The notes: generated from the letters alone by a model not told the origin. A stretch of 64,000 nt of DNA from Cinclus cinclus (GCF_963662255.1 NC_085060.1:7317630-7381629), one strand, 5' to 3'; positions 46,717 through 60,372 are shown, counted from the stretch's first letter. Numbers and translations are program-made.

Positions 46717-48677
46717 AATATGTGCAGTAAAATATTAATTCTTTCAAATCTTAAGCCTGAGTTTAGTCTTAGTTTATGTTTTACTTCTTAATGGCAAGTG
46801 TTAAACACTGATTTCTAAGGATGTTCACATTGGCAGATAGAGTTACAAAGAACACTGGATGAGAATGATTTGTATTTCTGTGGTTTTCTCTTTGTAGTAG
46901 AAAACTGCCTGAAAACTTTATTCCTAGTCCATCTCCATTTGTGTTTTGATGGGAAAACTCCTGATGGCTTAAAGCAAACAAAATACTTTGACAATGTAGA
47001 TGTTTTGCTGAACTTAAGCAACTGTTAAGCTTAACTCTTAAATATAACAGTTTCATAAGCAGGGACTGTCTGAGGATGAAACAGATCTCTTCAGACCAGC
47101 AACACTCTGTCCAGGTGCATTTCAACCAGTGATGTCATTCCTGTCACTAAAAAAAAAAAAAGAAGATAAACTATGTATAAGTTGCAAGGAGAAAATTCCT
47201 AGTAGCCCATGAGTTGTCCTGGAGAAAAGGGATGCAGCACATCCTTGAGAACATAACTTTTTCTGCCATATTTAGCAGTTCCCCAAAATCCTTTACTAAC
47301 CTTATCAGAGGTAAAAAAGTATGTGAGCATGGGGTCAGCTTTGCTGATTGAAGGAAAGACTGTGATGGGGGAAAAAATCTAGGGCAGCAAAGAGTGGAAG
47401 GAGAAGACAGATGCCATTCCAGAGGCAGTGGGCATTGATGGCTGCTGTTGTTGCCCTGTTGAAGGAAGAACAGGTATAGAGAACAGTTTTGGCTGATCAC
47501 AGGGGTCCTTAAGTCATTTCTGCCTTTAAAAGCTAAGCTGTGTGCTCTCTGAATACCACATCAGTCAGACTGAGGGAGTTGGAATGAAAACAGCTAAAGG
47601 AGCACTGCAGAGGTAAAACAAGGGGTCCTTCATGAGGGGTTCCCTTGGACAGTTTCTTTGCCCATGGCTCTGAAGCTAATGGTGGCACCAGTGCTGTGGA
47701 CAAAATTTAAGGTTGCTCCATATGTCAGCATGATGGATTCCAAGGTCCAAACTCTGCTGTATGGAACATGTGTGTTCAGATGGTGGCTGTGAATGACTTG
47801 AGGTTAGAAACCACTCACTGTGTGTCTTCCTGTCTAAACTGAACAGATCTTTGTGGTCAGCATGAAGTAAATGATGACCATGTCTTGTCTCTTTCCAACC
47901 AGACCCACTATTTGCCTCTAAGAAGTTAAGTAAGAGGTGACGTCACAGTTTGAGCTAGGGGTGGCTTTCATGTTATGTGGTGTTCAAAAAGTAGGTTACT
48001 GGGTCAGGAACAGCAAGTTCTGACTGTTTGCCAGCTCGGCCTTTTTTTTCCTGTGATGTTTATACTGCTGTGACCTGCCACTCTGAAATGAGTCTGAAGT
48101 GAACAAGAGCAGTGCTTCAGACTAGAGAGATGGGTTTGATTGAACTTGTCCTTCTGTACCTGCATCCAATTAGCAGTCTGCAGGATGCTTGTTGTATGGG
48201 GGCTCCCTTTTGAAAAGAAAAGTAAAGCTAATTGGAATCCAGTGGCTAGAAATAAAGTAATTTTAAAATTCTTAGCTTGAAGACAAAAACTTTCTAAACT
48301 CTCTGAAGAGATGTGAGCTCATAAATTCAGTACTAGGAGAATTCACTCCCAGATCCAGGACTGTGTTAGAGAGGGAACATCCTGGGACATCTGGGAAATT
48401 TGAATCTAGCTCACAACAGTGCATCTTGGGATAACCGAGTTTTGATTCCAGTTGTGATCAGTTTGAATACTTCTGGCTGTTTGCACTGCCTTGTCCAAAA
48501 CTGATTACTCCTCCCTCACCCCCCTGCCCTGTGTTCTGTCCTTTTAAGCTTTCACAAAGCCAGAACTCAAGACCTGCTGCAGGGCGTGGGGATGGGGGGC
48601 AGCTGCTGCCAGGATTGAGTCCCTGCAAGGATCTGGTGTGCCAGGCTGAAGGTGGGAAACCTGACAGAGAATTGCAG
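46717..48677. other. Intergenic, no gene recognised
   Basis: Unique-looking AT-leaning sequence with an A-run at about 47149-47161. ORFs up to 114 codons look random; nothing else recognised. Confidence 0.5.
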
Positions 48678-48776
48678 CCTCCTTCCCAGACAGAGCACAG
48701 GGAGCTGCTCCAGACCTTTAGACCTTTAAGATCACAGAGTCCAACCATTATCCTCCTTCCCGGACAGAGCACAGGG
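48678..48776 (+). repeat. 25-bp direct repeat pair around palindrome arm
   Basis: CCTCCTTCCCAGACAGAGCA plus five bases at 48678-48702 recurs at 48752-48776 with one mismatch (A to G). The second copy supplies the end of the left palindrome arm and its loop. Confidence 0.9.
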
Positions 48777-48820
48777 GCAGGAGGATAATGGTTGGACTCT
48801 GTGATCTTAAAGGTCTAAAG
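48716..48820. repeat. Perfect 42-bp inverted repeat, 21-bp loop
   Basis: Positions 48716-48757 are the exact reverse complement of 48779-48820. The right arm (GATAATGGTTGGACTCTGTG, then ATCTTAAAGGTCT) reads as a CR1 3' end on the + strand, so the left arm is the same CR1 piece inverted. Transcripts from either strand would form a long perfect hairpin. Confidence 0.95.
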
Positions 48821-50827
48821 CAGCATCCTAAACACTGCTATGATTTTGTATTTCTGTGACTGCAGAGTAGAAGCTGACTCAGGCTGCGTGTGGGTGTGTA
48901 CCTGTCCCAGGCAGGTCCCAAGGGACCCCGCAGCCCCTCCTGTGCTGGATGATGGCAGCCTGGAGCAGATCACTCATCCCACTGCTGCCACAGGCTCCAT
49001 CACTCCATGTGTGGAACATGAAGGCAGCAACAGTGGCTACTTCGTTTGCAGGGCTGGTACGAGCCCTTTCTGGTCTTCACCACATCCAGCTGCCATTAAC
49101 ACCAGCTGCACACATCTGCACTGCCCCAGCCTTGCACTGGACATAAAATGTTATATTCAAAGGGAAATTCCTTTGGGTTGGATGCAAGTTTTCCTCTTGC
49201 TCAGTGCCTTTGTGTCCAGATTTCTAGAGTATGATACTGCAGCTCTCCTCCTCCTGGTTAAGTGCAGAGTGGGGTACACAAGGAATAGGTGGCCTGGCTT
49301 CAAATATTTGAATAATCTCACCAATGAAAATATTACTCAAAGCAAAGCCTCAAGATATGTTCAGTGGCTCACTGCCAAAGCTGACTTAAGAGGAAACTAT
49401 GTGGGCCATTCAGTCAAGTGATTCATCAAGCTTTCAGTGCTTCCAAAAACTCATCTAGAAGAAATCTAATTTAAAAAAATAGCAGGATTCAAAGATTCAC
49501 AAAATCTTTGTCTTAAATCACAGAGAGCTTTTTGCTGCCAGACCAGATGTAGCAGGACAGAGTAAGAACAGCATTGATTAACATTCATTGCTGAGTTAAA
49601 ATGGCATCTAATCACTATACATCAGCAGCACTCCCAGAAAATGGTCTGAGCAGCTTTCAAAAGTCACCCTCAGCACTCTGTTTTGCACATACCTCTTTGT
49701 GCTCCTTGTCCACAACTTGAAAACATCTGCAACTGGAGGAAAACTGTGCTGCTCAAAGATTGGCAAGGTGGGTAATGCAGCTAATAAGCACACAGATCTC
49801 CATATTTTAAAGCAAGCATCAGCTCATCTCCTAACTTTTTTATGAAATGCAGTCAGACTGCAGTATCTCATAGAAGACCTGTTATTTATGAGACTATCAA
49901 CCTCTCAGAGCTGCAAAGGTTCCCCACTGGTGATGGCTCAGCAGGGCTCTGGTTATCACCGCTGACTTACAGTTCCCTCTCTGCTGGCAATCAGTTCAGC
50001 CACTACCAGAGAATATATGTTAAGCCTCACCCCAAAGACCCCAGTCCTGTGAGGTGCCAAGCATTTGGTGTGGGAAGCAGTATTACAAGAGGCAGGAATA
50101 AACATCTCACCCCCTGCATGCCCCCTCTTTCTTAGAAGGCTGGATCAGATGCTTAGCTAATAAAAGTAGACATGGCTCTGTTGTCTTCAGCAGAGCTGTG
50201 CTGAGGTATGCTGGAGAATATGGCAGGGAATATGTTTAGAAGCTGAAGGTTTAAGGAGAGGCATGCATTTAAAATGCAAATTAAGCCCTTGCTGGCCTTG
50301 TTTCTTAGGGGATTGTGTTGATGTTAAATTGTCCTGGAAGTTGACCTGTATGAAAATCCACATCTTTCTCTTGTGTGCCATCCTTGGTGATTTTGCAGGC
50401 ACTGCACAGCTCTATCTTGCCTTTCCCTTCCCAGTGCAGAAGGAAAGGAAGTGATGGTCTCTTGGTTAGAGAGAGCTGCCACATCACATGTGCTCACTTT
50501 TGCTTCTGCCCTTGCAGGGCTTTGGGGTGTGATCTTACGCAAAGCCTGTAGCTGTGCCTGGACTTGATTTCTCTCTCTGATAAACAATGATGACAGCACT
50601 ATCTGAATGCTTTTGCCTATCCTTTTTTTGGGGGGTGTAAAGTGACAAAGGACCAGAAATCTGTGTCTGCTCTTCAATCCCTGCTGCCCAAATAGCTTTC
50701 CAGCCCAGCTTTGTCACTTCAACAGCTGTAGCATTAAAACAAAAATAAAGCCTGATAATGGGGTTTCTGCTTTGGAACTCACAAACCATTGTTACAGCAA
50801 TGGAATGCCCTAATAATACTCTGCTTC
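48821..50827. other. Intergenic with the longest ORF of the window
   Basis: A 193-codon ORF lies at 48840-49421 (+). It has Cys-rich and hydrophobic stretches but no recognisable domain, conserved motif or splice context. I read it as a chance ORF, with low certainty. The rest is unique-looking; no gene recognised. Confidence 0.5.
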
Positions 50828-50902
50828 CAGTCAAAGAGCTGATTGAACTAGATGATCTTTAAGGTTCCTTCCAACCCAAACTGTTCTATGGTTCCATGAT
50901 AC
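50828..50902 (+). mobile_element. CR1 LINE 3' tail fragment
   Basis: GATTGAACTAGATGATCTTT, AAGGTTCCTTCCAACCCAAA and TTCTATGGTTCCATGAT match the end of CR1 elements, including the tail repeat. Only the last ~75 bases are present. Confidence 0.85.
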
Positions 50903-53900
50903 TCTCCATGTACGGGATTCTGTTCTATTAATCAATAATTACACTTAATAAGATGTAACAGTTGCTCAGAGGACTGATAATAGGATACAGAGTCCTTTAT
51001 CTCTGTGTCATGTGTTGAAATCCAGACCAAGCCATTACCAATTAAAAGGTCTTACCATCTGATATCTGCCCAATGGCCTGTACAAAAGAAGCCTCAGCTC
51101 AGCAGCATAAACTCTTCAGGTTTCAGATTGCTGCATTATTTTCTCTCTTTTCTTTTTTTCTTTTGAAGGAAGGAAAGTGTCTTTTTCAATCCCATCCCTG
51201 CCTTCTTTAGCACCATAACCAGCTGTTTGTAGGCAGCCAAGCAGCCAGGCAGACATGGGGCTGCAGTGTTTTCCCTCCCTAAAGATGGTTTTCCAAACCA
51301 AAGCTGAAGTATGTTAGACCAAGACCTTTGGGAGAGCAGCTGGAACTGACTTTGCTCATACAGAGTTTTAATACACAAATACACAGTTGCTTTTTCTTGA
51401 CATCTCAATACAGCAGCTATTTAGGCATATAAAAATAATAGTTCATGAAGTAAGATTCATGGCTTTCTGTCTATAAGAAAAATACCCCAAATATTTATTT
51501 TCAAGAGTATTTGACAAACAGAAAGGAAAGATGAAAACCTTTACTTATTGCTGCATTTTCATTCAGAGACAGACATGCTTGTATTCCATTAATTTATGGT
51601 GAGACTTCATATTATATATTTCTATCTTTCCTATTTATTTATACCTGCTAAGATTTTTTTTTTCCATCTGAAAACTGATGTCAAGTGTGAAAGATTCCAC
51701 AGTTACCATTCATTGTAACAAGTGCTGTGGGAAAGGAGGTATTTTCTTTTTCTGTCCTCAAAACAAGGCCATGCTAATGTTCATACACAGATGTTTGTGT
51801 TTAAGAGAGTTTTATAGCAGGAAAGACCATTGTTAAAATGGCTGGCCAAGCACAGAATTCAAATTCTTTTTGAGCTGAACCCAGGTCTGTGATTTGCAGC
51901 TGGGGTTTGAGCAGTCCCCTCTAAGTGATGGGAGCTGGGGCTTCTCAGGGGCTGGGCAGCCCCAGCTTGGTGCTCATGTGTGACCAAGTGTAACTGGCTG
52001 GTTCCTCTGCCACCTTCCTTCACCCTGCTGGGAGCACCAAGGAGGATTCATGGTTGTCCTTCCCTGTAGGACTCAGAGCCTGGCACTGACGTCTACAGAC
52101 CACAGCCACCCAGGAGCCAGCCTCTGCTGAGGTCCCCACCAGCTCCAGAGGAAGGTCCTAACCCCCAGCCTTCAGGCTCTTGTGAAACATCACCAGTTTT
52201 GGAGGAAAATGGAAAGCAGAGGAGAGGACTGAACCCTAATTGCTTGGAATATTCTAGCAAAGACTGCCACTTCCAAGCTTCTCTTGAGCCACGTCTTTCT
52301 TGGTGGAGATCTGAATCCTGGAAGATTCCCTCCAACAGAAAATATTGCAGTGATAGGACATTGCTTCTCTTTTGTCTGATATGAAAATACACCTACTCCC
52401 CAATATAGGTCCTAAGGAACACTTATGAAATGGCATGCCAAAACAGCAGGGGTAGGAATCTCCCACTTCCCTTTTCTCAGTATCTCTGAGAGCTTTGAAT
52501 TATTTCCTCAGAGTTTACCCTTCTTGGACAACCACCGACACATCCATCAGCACAGCCTTTATCTCATGGGAAGGAAGTGCACACAGACTCAGTGAGCTGG
52601 GTTGCTGACTGATGTGTATTGCTGTGGGTCTGCTGCTGGTGCTTCACATCAATTGAAATCACAGCACAGCAGTCCCTGCAGCAGTCCAGTAAGCTCCATA
52701 ATTATTTAGGTGTTACCTTTTAGTCTTCCCAGGATCTAAAATTTTGGCCCCGAACCTTTAGTTTCATGAAAACCAATCAGGAGGACTGGGGCTTTCTCCC
52801 TTTCCCATGAATTCATAATACACTGTGATGTTCCAAAAATTGTCAAGTGTTTTCTTTTGTGTTAGTAAGGAGGATCCCTGTTAAATGAGAGAAGGCTGGT
52901 AGTACGTTCTCCCTAAGTTTGTAGAAGGCAGTTTGTAACAAATTCCTTCAGGTCATCTCTTTATGTAAGTTCTGACCTGGTGCACCTGCCTGAGCTCCCA
53001 GATCCATGTGGAAAGATTAGCTCATGTGCAGAGCGTGGTGACTGCTGCAGCTGTGTGAGCTGTCCTCACATGAAGAAACCCTGCCCTACATTAGATCCCA
53101 GAAAGAATCATGGACTCACTTGGAAACTTTTGCAGAAATCAAGGTTGGATCCAGCCTTGCTTATTATCAAGCTCAATGGTGGCCACACCAAATCTATGCT
53201 ACTTCTATGCCCAGCACCTGCCTTACCTCTGCACTGCATCCACTCACCTGTCCATCCATCCACCTGTCCTGTTCCATCTCTCTTTCTGTTCCCTAGGACG
53301 CTGCATTTGGTGTAGCTAAATTCTTTAAAAAAGTTAAGATGAACCAGATCCAAATATCCCAGGCAGACACCAGTTCAGATGCCTCCATCACCATGGAGGC
53401 TAATCCCAAACCCAGAGGTACCTGAGGTGATGCTGAGCAATGCTCCTAGAGACAGGAATAGTGGTGATGGACCTCTTTACTTAGAGCCCAGGGGTGTCAG
53501 TCGTCTCACCATGTCCATTCCCTCTCTGGTGTTTGAAATGCAAGTCAGCTAACACCCAGAATATCTGTCTGTGGCATGGAAGGTGGTTTGCAGAACTTAC
53601 ATCAGGTATGATTAATATATCTGCAGGAAGAATTCCTCACTGAATATTTTTGTTTCAGATTTTGGAACTTTTCAAAGAAGAAAAGGAGAATCTCCACTTG
53701 AATGAACTAGAGATTAGAATTTTCTTCCTTTGTGGGTCTGCTATGTACCCATCCATACAAACTCTTCTTAGACTGTTCTTATGTTTTTTCCTTTTCGAAC
53801 AGTCTGAGCTGATGATGGACAGAGATGCCATTAAGACAAGTACATGTACTGTACACAGCAGGATCACAAGCATCCTCTTGAACACCCTTAATAAAATGTT

Positions 53901-55988
53901 CAGCTCTTTTGAAGGTCGAAGAAGGCTGTGATACAGACAAAATCCTTAGATCAGTTCTTGGCATGCTCACTTCTCAGCAGCTTCCCAGATGCTCAGTGCT
54001 GCTACTCCAGGTGAATTAAGTGGACAAAGTCAAGCTTGGGCATTAGCCATATTTTCTTAATTGCAGCAAAATACAGTGGGTTCATGTTTTTGTTTTTTGT
54101 TATTAATAGGAACTGATCAAAGCAAATTAATTCTAGAGTAGGGTTTTTTGCATTTTTGGCCACCACAGGGACTCACAGAAAAGTCTTAGGAGCTCACAGC
54201 AGGCTATCTTCATGCCTGTTGCTTCTGGCTATTTAATTGGCTATTTAATGAAGTACCATGTTAGGTAGGTCAGCTGGAAATTGGGAAAATCAACCATTTT
54301 CAGGGAGAGTTTGAGCATGGTTGCAGCATTTAGTCACCTTGCTCCCAGACTGGCCAAAGACCACAGTGAAGGAGTAGTGCACAGTGAGGCCTGAACAGCC
54401 TCTTCCCTGGGCTGTGTGGCAACAAAAATTGGTTTTATCTATACTTAACCTGAACTTGCAAACATAATTCTCTTTTCCACTCCTTTTTCATACCCTTTGC
54501 AACTTTGTGTTACCTGATAACAAGGTTTGAAATGGGGCTGTCATTGCAGGGGTATGTCCAAGGGAGGCTGCCCAGCTCTGGGTCAGCTGCACCTGAGCTG
54601 ACACACAGCAGCTCAGGGCTCTCTCACTGCCTGTGGGATTTGATGGCTGAAGAAGGGGCATTAATTCCAGCTCCGTGTCTGAACCCCAATAGGAATAATT
54701 GCATGATACCCACACGTAGAGTCTCCCGTGGTTTTGATGGGCTCTCCAGCACCTCCTGCCCTAGGTCAGGGTGTCCTGCTCTTCTGCTGCTTCCCTGCTG
54801 CCTTTTGCTCCAGGCGTGGTTGGGCTTTCCCTAGTGATGCCCACCCATCTGGATTTTTCATTGCCCTCTGGCTCACCCTCAGATGAAAGGCTCTGCTTCA
54901 GTCTTTTAGAACTTTATTTCATTCCTCTGTGTCTTGGGGCTTTTTGCAGGCAGGGCACTTGCCACTTGTGCTCTGACACAAGCAGGCAAGGGTTGCTTAA
55001 TTACCCATTACCCACATCCTCTCAAAATAGAAATTCACAGCCCCGCAGTACGTAGACACATTTTCATTAGTGTATACAGTGAGCTTTTTTCCAGCTATCC
55101 CAGTCTATTAATAACAGTGCCAAATCTTTGGTTTGCCCTGGCATTTAGGAAAATTCACTTTTTCTAGACAGGGTCTGTTGGTATTTCTGTACTTTGAGAT
55201 CAGAGATGCCATCCTGTTCAAATGCTTGGTGATGGAGAGAGGGTACATGGCTCACTCACCCAGTTTTTTTTTTTCCTGTTATCTGCTCTTTTCCCATGGA
55301 GCATAAAAATACATGTCTTTTACTTATCCTTTAACTAAGAACTTACCACAGAGAAGGGGACAGAGGAAAATTTATATGTACATGAAAGTGTAGGAAATGG
55401 CAGGGAGATAGAAAAAATAGCAGAGAGACAAAAAGATGGAAAGAAGGTGTCTTTTATTGTAAAATGATTAGGTGAGAGTCAGCTTTTCAGATGCTTTGAA
55501 ATAAGGCATTCTCCTGGAAAATACACATCCTGATCAATTCCAGAAGCCTCAGGGATTTTTGAGGTCAGAGCTCCCCTGGGCAAGGGGACAAATTAAACTG
55601 AGCAGCAGTGCCATTTGCAAATGGACTTACTACTTTTCAGTGAGAAATGTAACCTAAAGGTTTCATAGAGTTCAACTTGGAGTTTTCTTGAAGTTTCAAG
55701 TAAAAATGTTCTTTTTTTATTTGTCCCTTGAATAAGGAGAGGTTCTTCAAGGGTGGATAAAGAGGCTTGCCTTGGATGTTTAATACAGGGAGAAATGCCT
55801 GATGCAAGGAGAACCATCTCTGCAGGGAGAGTGATTCACATGGACCCTTCTGCTCCACACTGGTGAGGGGCTGTTCTGAACATCCTGTGGCCCCACGGTG
55901 CCTGTGGATCTTTTGTACCTTTTACCTTTCCATGAGGTTCAGGCCCCAAGCAGGGAACTCTTTTGTTTCTCTATTGTTTCACTAACAC
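50903..55988. other. Intergenic, no gene recognised
   Basis: Unique-looking sequence, moderately GC in 51880-52180 and 54540-54900. ORFs up to 111 codons look random. T-runs lie near 51654-51663 and 55265-55274. No exon or clear transposon recognised. Confidence 0.55.
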
Positions 55989-56335
55989 ATTCATAGAATC
56001 ATAGAACCCAAACCACTCTAAGACACCTTAAAGATCACCTTGTTCCAACCTCCCAGCCACAGGCAGGGCCACCTTCCACTAGACCAGGATGCTCAGGGTC
56101 TCATCCAGCCTGGCCTTGAACACCTTGAGGGATGGGGCAGCCACAGCTTTTCAGGGCAACTTGTTCCAGTGCCTTACTACCCTCACAAGGAAGAAATTCT
56201 TCCAGTATCCAACATAACCCTACTCTTTTTCAGTTTAAAGTGCCCTTGCCCAGTCACTCCATGCCCTTTTCAGAAGTTCCTGTTCAGCTCTCTTGTATGT
56301 CTACTGTAAGGTGCTATATTCAGCGCTCCCTACTG
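55989..56335 (-). mobile_element. CR1 LINE 3' end fragment
   Basis: Reverse-complement CR1 3' UTR. It begins with the tail ATTCATAGAATCATAGAA, then AAAGATCACCTTGTTCCAAC, CAGCCTGGCCTTGAACACCT, GAGGGATGGGGCAGCCACAG, CAACTTGTTCCAGTGCCTTA and AAGAAATTCTTCCAGTATCC. About 350 bases, 5'-truncated as is usual for CR1. The ORFs over it (56040-56309, 56132-56365) are repeat-derived. Confidence 0.93.
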
Positions 56336-58348
56336 GGACTGACTTATGGGAAAGTAAGGACATAATGAACTTGTAAGTGTAAATGGTGTATGTTTGTTCC
56401 CTGAATGGAATAAGTGGCAAAACCAGAGGCTGAATAAGATAAGTTCATCAGCTATGTACTTGCAACTTTCTTTACACCAGTTATGATGAAGTTTTGTAAT
56501 TTTGTGTCAGTTTAGACATATAAAATAGTAGGTAGTCATGTAGCTTTTATACTAACTACAGAGAGTGAGGGCACTTATCCCAGCTCTGAAATACAGAACT
56601 CATTAAAATGGGATTGAAGGCATTTAATATCAATTATTGTATTTTCTATTTGTATTCAAAATGGTCAGCTTCATTATACAGGGCAAATTCAAAATAGTTC
56701 TGCTGAAGTCACAAAGCCCAAATTTATACCCTCAGAAACACCAAATCGATCTCTCCTAAGTGTTCTTGGAAAACTTGAGTTTCTTGTTTCTAGATGAGGT
56801 CATTTACGAGGTCATTTACATTATTTCAAGAAAAAATTTTTACAAATACAGAAAAAGAGAGATTGGGAAGGAGAGTTCCTCTTTCCTACCCCATAACCCC
56901 AAGAGACTGAGCAAGTGGGGACCCAGAGTCAGATACAGCCCACAGTACATGGGATGTGTCAGGATGCAGAGGGATACTGGGACTGGACACTGGCATGGGC
57001 CAAGATCGCAGTGGAAGTCCCAGTGTTGACTTGGTCAATCCCTCCATGCTGCTCATCCATCTAAGCCAGCACAGTGTCCTGCCCACTGCTACCATCTCCA
57101 GCTCTGCAGAGAGGTTTCACAAGAAACCAGCTGTGTTTCATCCATTGCCTATTCCTCTGGCCACTGCAGGGCTGGCTCTGGCTCCATCCCATTTTCCATT
57201 CATCCCACTGCTCATCTCAGCTGTTGTAGCATAGTCTCTATCAGCTTGAACTCTGCTTGTACCTTTTCCCTTCTGAGCTTAGAGATCCATGTTTTGGCAC
57301 ATCCTCTTGAACAGCTTTGACCAAGCATGAAGAGAGGCATGGTGCTGCTCTGCAGTGCTGCAGTGCCGAGGGACTCATGGCAGCAGACATAACCCTGCAG
57401 GTTCCCATACAGTTGGATTTGCATCAACTGTTCAATTCACCCTTTTGCTAACCATTTCAGTCTGTCTGCTGCTGGGGGATGCTGGCTGTGTGTAGTCCAG
57501 GGTTGCCTGGGACACGATGAACTTCTGTCCTTCTCAGCTGGTTTGTAACTGGTCAGAGATCTACACTCCCTTCTGGCAGTTTGCAGGAGGTTTTTTCACT
57601 TAGTTAACAGCTTATGGACCCTCTTGTTTGGTTTTGGTTTCAGTGCTGAAGTCTTCACATCAGTCCCTGGTTATATTACAGTCATCAGGCTCAGGGCTGT
57701 ATTTTCCCTTTTGCCCTGCCATAATCACAGAAAATGCAGTGCCAGGACACACAGAGGATGATAACACTGAATCCACAAAGTGCCTCTTCCTCTCATTCCC
57801 TGACCCGTCCCAGCTAATCATGGCTTAATGTAGTTTTGGCTTTTAGCTGGGGGGGGAGTCCAGGACTGATAGAAGTGCTTCCCTGTGGGGACCTGGCAGA
57901 ATCAATCAGCTGGCTAGTTCTGAAGATCAACACCTGGTTAGACCACTTAAAAGAGCTGGATATGCCTTTGTGAAAACACATTTAAGGACAGGCAAGCCCA
58001 CGAAAAGCTCTCTTGCCTCCAGCTTTTCTTTTCAATCTGCATGAAGAGAAGGCACGGGTGGCACCAGCAGCCAGTGTGACTTGCAGAGTTGGTGGAGACC
58101 TCATGACCAACAGAGAGGCACAGCGAGTTGTTTCCCTGTTGTGGGGCCTGGATGAGATCAACCTTGCAGTGCTGCAGAACTCTGTAAAAACTGTTTTGAT
58201 TGATAAAGCTTGAGATCAAATGAACCTACGAGCACCAATTCTGTCCTTAATCAGAAAAATGGAAAGGGTGAAGACATGTAGAGGAAACAACATGAGACAC
58301 TGAGGTCAGTGAAGGAGTCACATTCTAGATGGGAGGAGATTGAGGAGA
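56336..58348. other. Intergenic, no gene recognised
   Basis: AT-leaning unique-looking sequence. A small duplication GAGGTCATTTAC occurs twice at about 56796-56820. ORFs up to 92 codons look random. Confidence 0.5.
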
Positions 58349-59117
58349 TGTCTTAGTTTTGTGCTGAAATTCTCTTGGCTATGGTGAAGATATAATTGAT
58401 ATATCAAACTTTGTTTTCCTCTGTAATTCATGGAATGCACTGGGGGGGATGTAGTATTCTAACTACAGCCATGAGCAGAAGCAGCAGTGTTGAAATAAAC
58501 ACATGTTGCCGTAGCTGTGATCCAATGAGAAGTGTGAACAGAGATAGATGAGAAGCTTTGCCCTAGGGATAGAAGAAGAAAACCTCTGTTCCCAGAGATA
58601 AAAGAACTTGTGTTTCTATACTAGAACACCTCATCCTTAAAATTGTACCCCAACAAGCTGAAATGACCCATGGTGGTAGTTATGGGAAAAATCTACCAAA
58701 ACATAGGAGAGACTTCACAATTGCAGATTTCCGGGTGGCTGCTGGTTTGCTGTGGCATTAAAGCCATGATAGAACCGTTTCTTGTGGAGAAGTCTCCATC
58801 ATGGCATGAGAGACTCCTCTCCCTAAGAGAACTGAAGAAAGACTATTTTAGAGGTGGTAAACTGACTGAAAGTCCCAGGTTTTGTCTCTTTATGTTGTCA
58901 GTGGGAAAGAAAAGAGGGTATGGGGAAGGAGGAGTGTTCTGAAGGTTGATTCTGATTATCTTACTATTTTTCTTTTAATTCTGTTAATAAAGATTTTTAA
59001 ATACCCTTTAAAGTTTGATCCTGCTTTGCTCTCTTCCTAATCATTATCTTGCAGCAGAAAATGAGTAAATAATTCTAGTGGGTGCACTGGCATTTGGCCA
59101 GCACTAGACTCACTACA
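58349..59117 (+). mobile_element. Solo LTR (ERV)
   Basis: Starts about TGTCTTAGTTTTGTGCTGAA and ends GGCCAGCACTAGACTCACTACA (boundaries 58349 and 59117). Internal phrases CATAGGAGAGACTTCACAAT, TGGCTGCTGGTTTGCTGTGG and AGAGAACTGAAGAAAGACTA match a passerine LTR I recognise. A poly(A) signal AATAAAG at 58986 sits ahead of the U5-like end, which sets + orientation. No target duplication is evident, so the copy is probably old. The 90-codon ORF at 58670 is LTR-derived. Confidence 0.75.
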
Positions 59118-60334
59118 TCTGTGCAAGAGAGGGATAAGATCTACTGAGTGCAAGTGGCTGGCAGAAAGGACTGGATTCGTGAGGCACAGGGGGACATTCC
59201 TCTGCATTTCCCAGCATGAGTTTTAATAGTGAACCCAGCAGTGATATTATTTTAGTCCTTACAGCCCTCCCATTGCTGGAAGACATCAGAGTTATGGTTA
59301 TTGTTAAAAGGCTCCTGACCTTGAAGTTAATGCTGGCAGAGTTTGGGTGTCCCTCCAAAGGCTGCTCTCAGGGTGAGCTGCCTGCCATCAGCATGATGCC
59401 ACTCAGTCACCCATCAAAAATAATAATAGAAAAAGCTTCTATAACCTTCATAGGTGCAGTCCCAAGGGTGCTGGAGGTGGCATAGGGGTGCTCAGGAATG
59501 TCTTCTGCTCCCATCTACAACTCCGTAGGACATTTGGGTTGGTTGCTACTATCAGCACCTGAGAAAAATCTGCTGAATCTCACTTGAGACTTCTTTTATC
59601 TACATGGTTGCAGCTAATATGCACTGTATAACTCACTGAGAATTTGATTTGCTGCCCGACCAACAGAGCAAAACAAAAATTAAGATGTTACCAGTGTACT
59701 TATTTCTTGTCTCTATGACAGTGAATACCTGGGCTATGCTGAAGCCCACACACTGCTTAATTCTTTTACCTACTGGCCTGAAGACCTGTCTCTACTCCAA
59801 AAAGACAGCCCAGAGAAGGGATACAAACTGTCCTTCTGCCTGCTGAAGCCCAGCAACAGTCTTGTTCTCTGGTGAAGAATACTTAAGAAGTACAAAGGTC
59901 TGCATGCAAACTTCTTTGAAATTACTGGGCTTAAAAATTCATGAACAGGAATTCATGAACAGGAATTTCCTCACTTTGTTACTTATATTTTTCTCGCTTC
60001 ATAATTTATGTTATGTGAACATAGAGAATTGTGGTTAAAAACATATCTTAAACACCAAAAATCAAATAAATGTAACCCAAGAAGGAAAGATCACAGTATT
60101 CAGCTCTGGCTGAATCATGTCCCTTTCCTCCTTCGCAGTTGCATTTTTAAATCACCAACGAAATAGTAGGCTATTCTTTAGTCAGATGGCTTCTCTTTTC
60201 GAAGAAGGCAATGCAGGAAAAAAAGATTTTTCTTCCTTTTACAAATTACAGAAGAAAAACATACTGCCTTTATGCAAGCTGACTAGTAAAGTTTTGAAAG
60301 GCTGCTACTGCCCAAAAAGGGTACTCCCAGCTTT

Positions 60335-60337
<3 letters not shown>
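59118..60337. other. Intergenic, no gene recognised
   Basis: AT-rich sequence with a 14-bp tandem duplication (TTCATGAACAGGAA twice, about 59939-59966). ORFs up to 92 codons look random. Confidence 0.5.

Positions 60338-60372
<35 letters not shown>
60338..60372. repeat. (TA)17 dinucleotide microsatellite
   Basis: Uninterrupted alternating T/A for 35 bases; likely length-polymorphic. The adjoining ORF gains an Ile-Tyr repeat from it. Confidence 0.98.

Noticed and set aside
56040..56365. ORFs of 77-89 codons on the plus strand
   Set aside because: Antisense translation of a CR1 3' UTR fragment.
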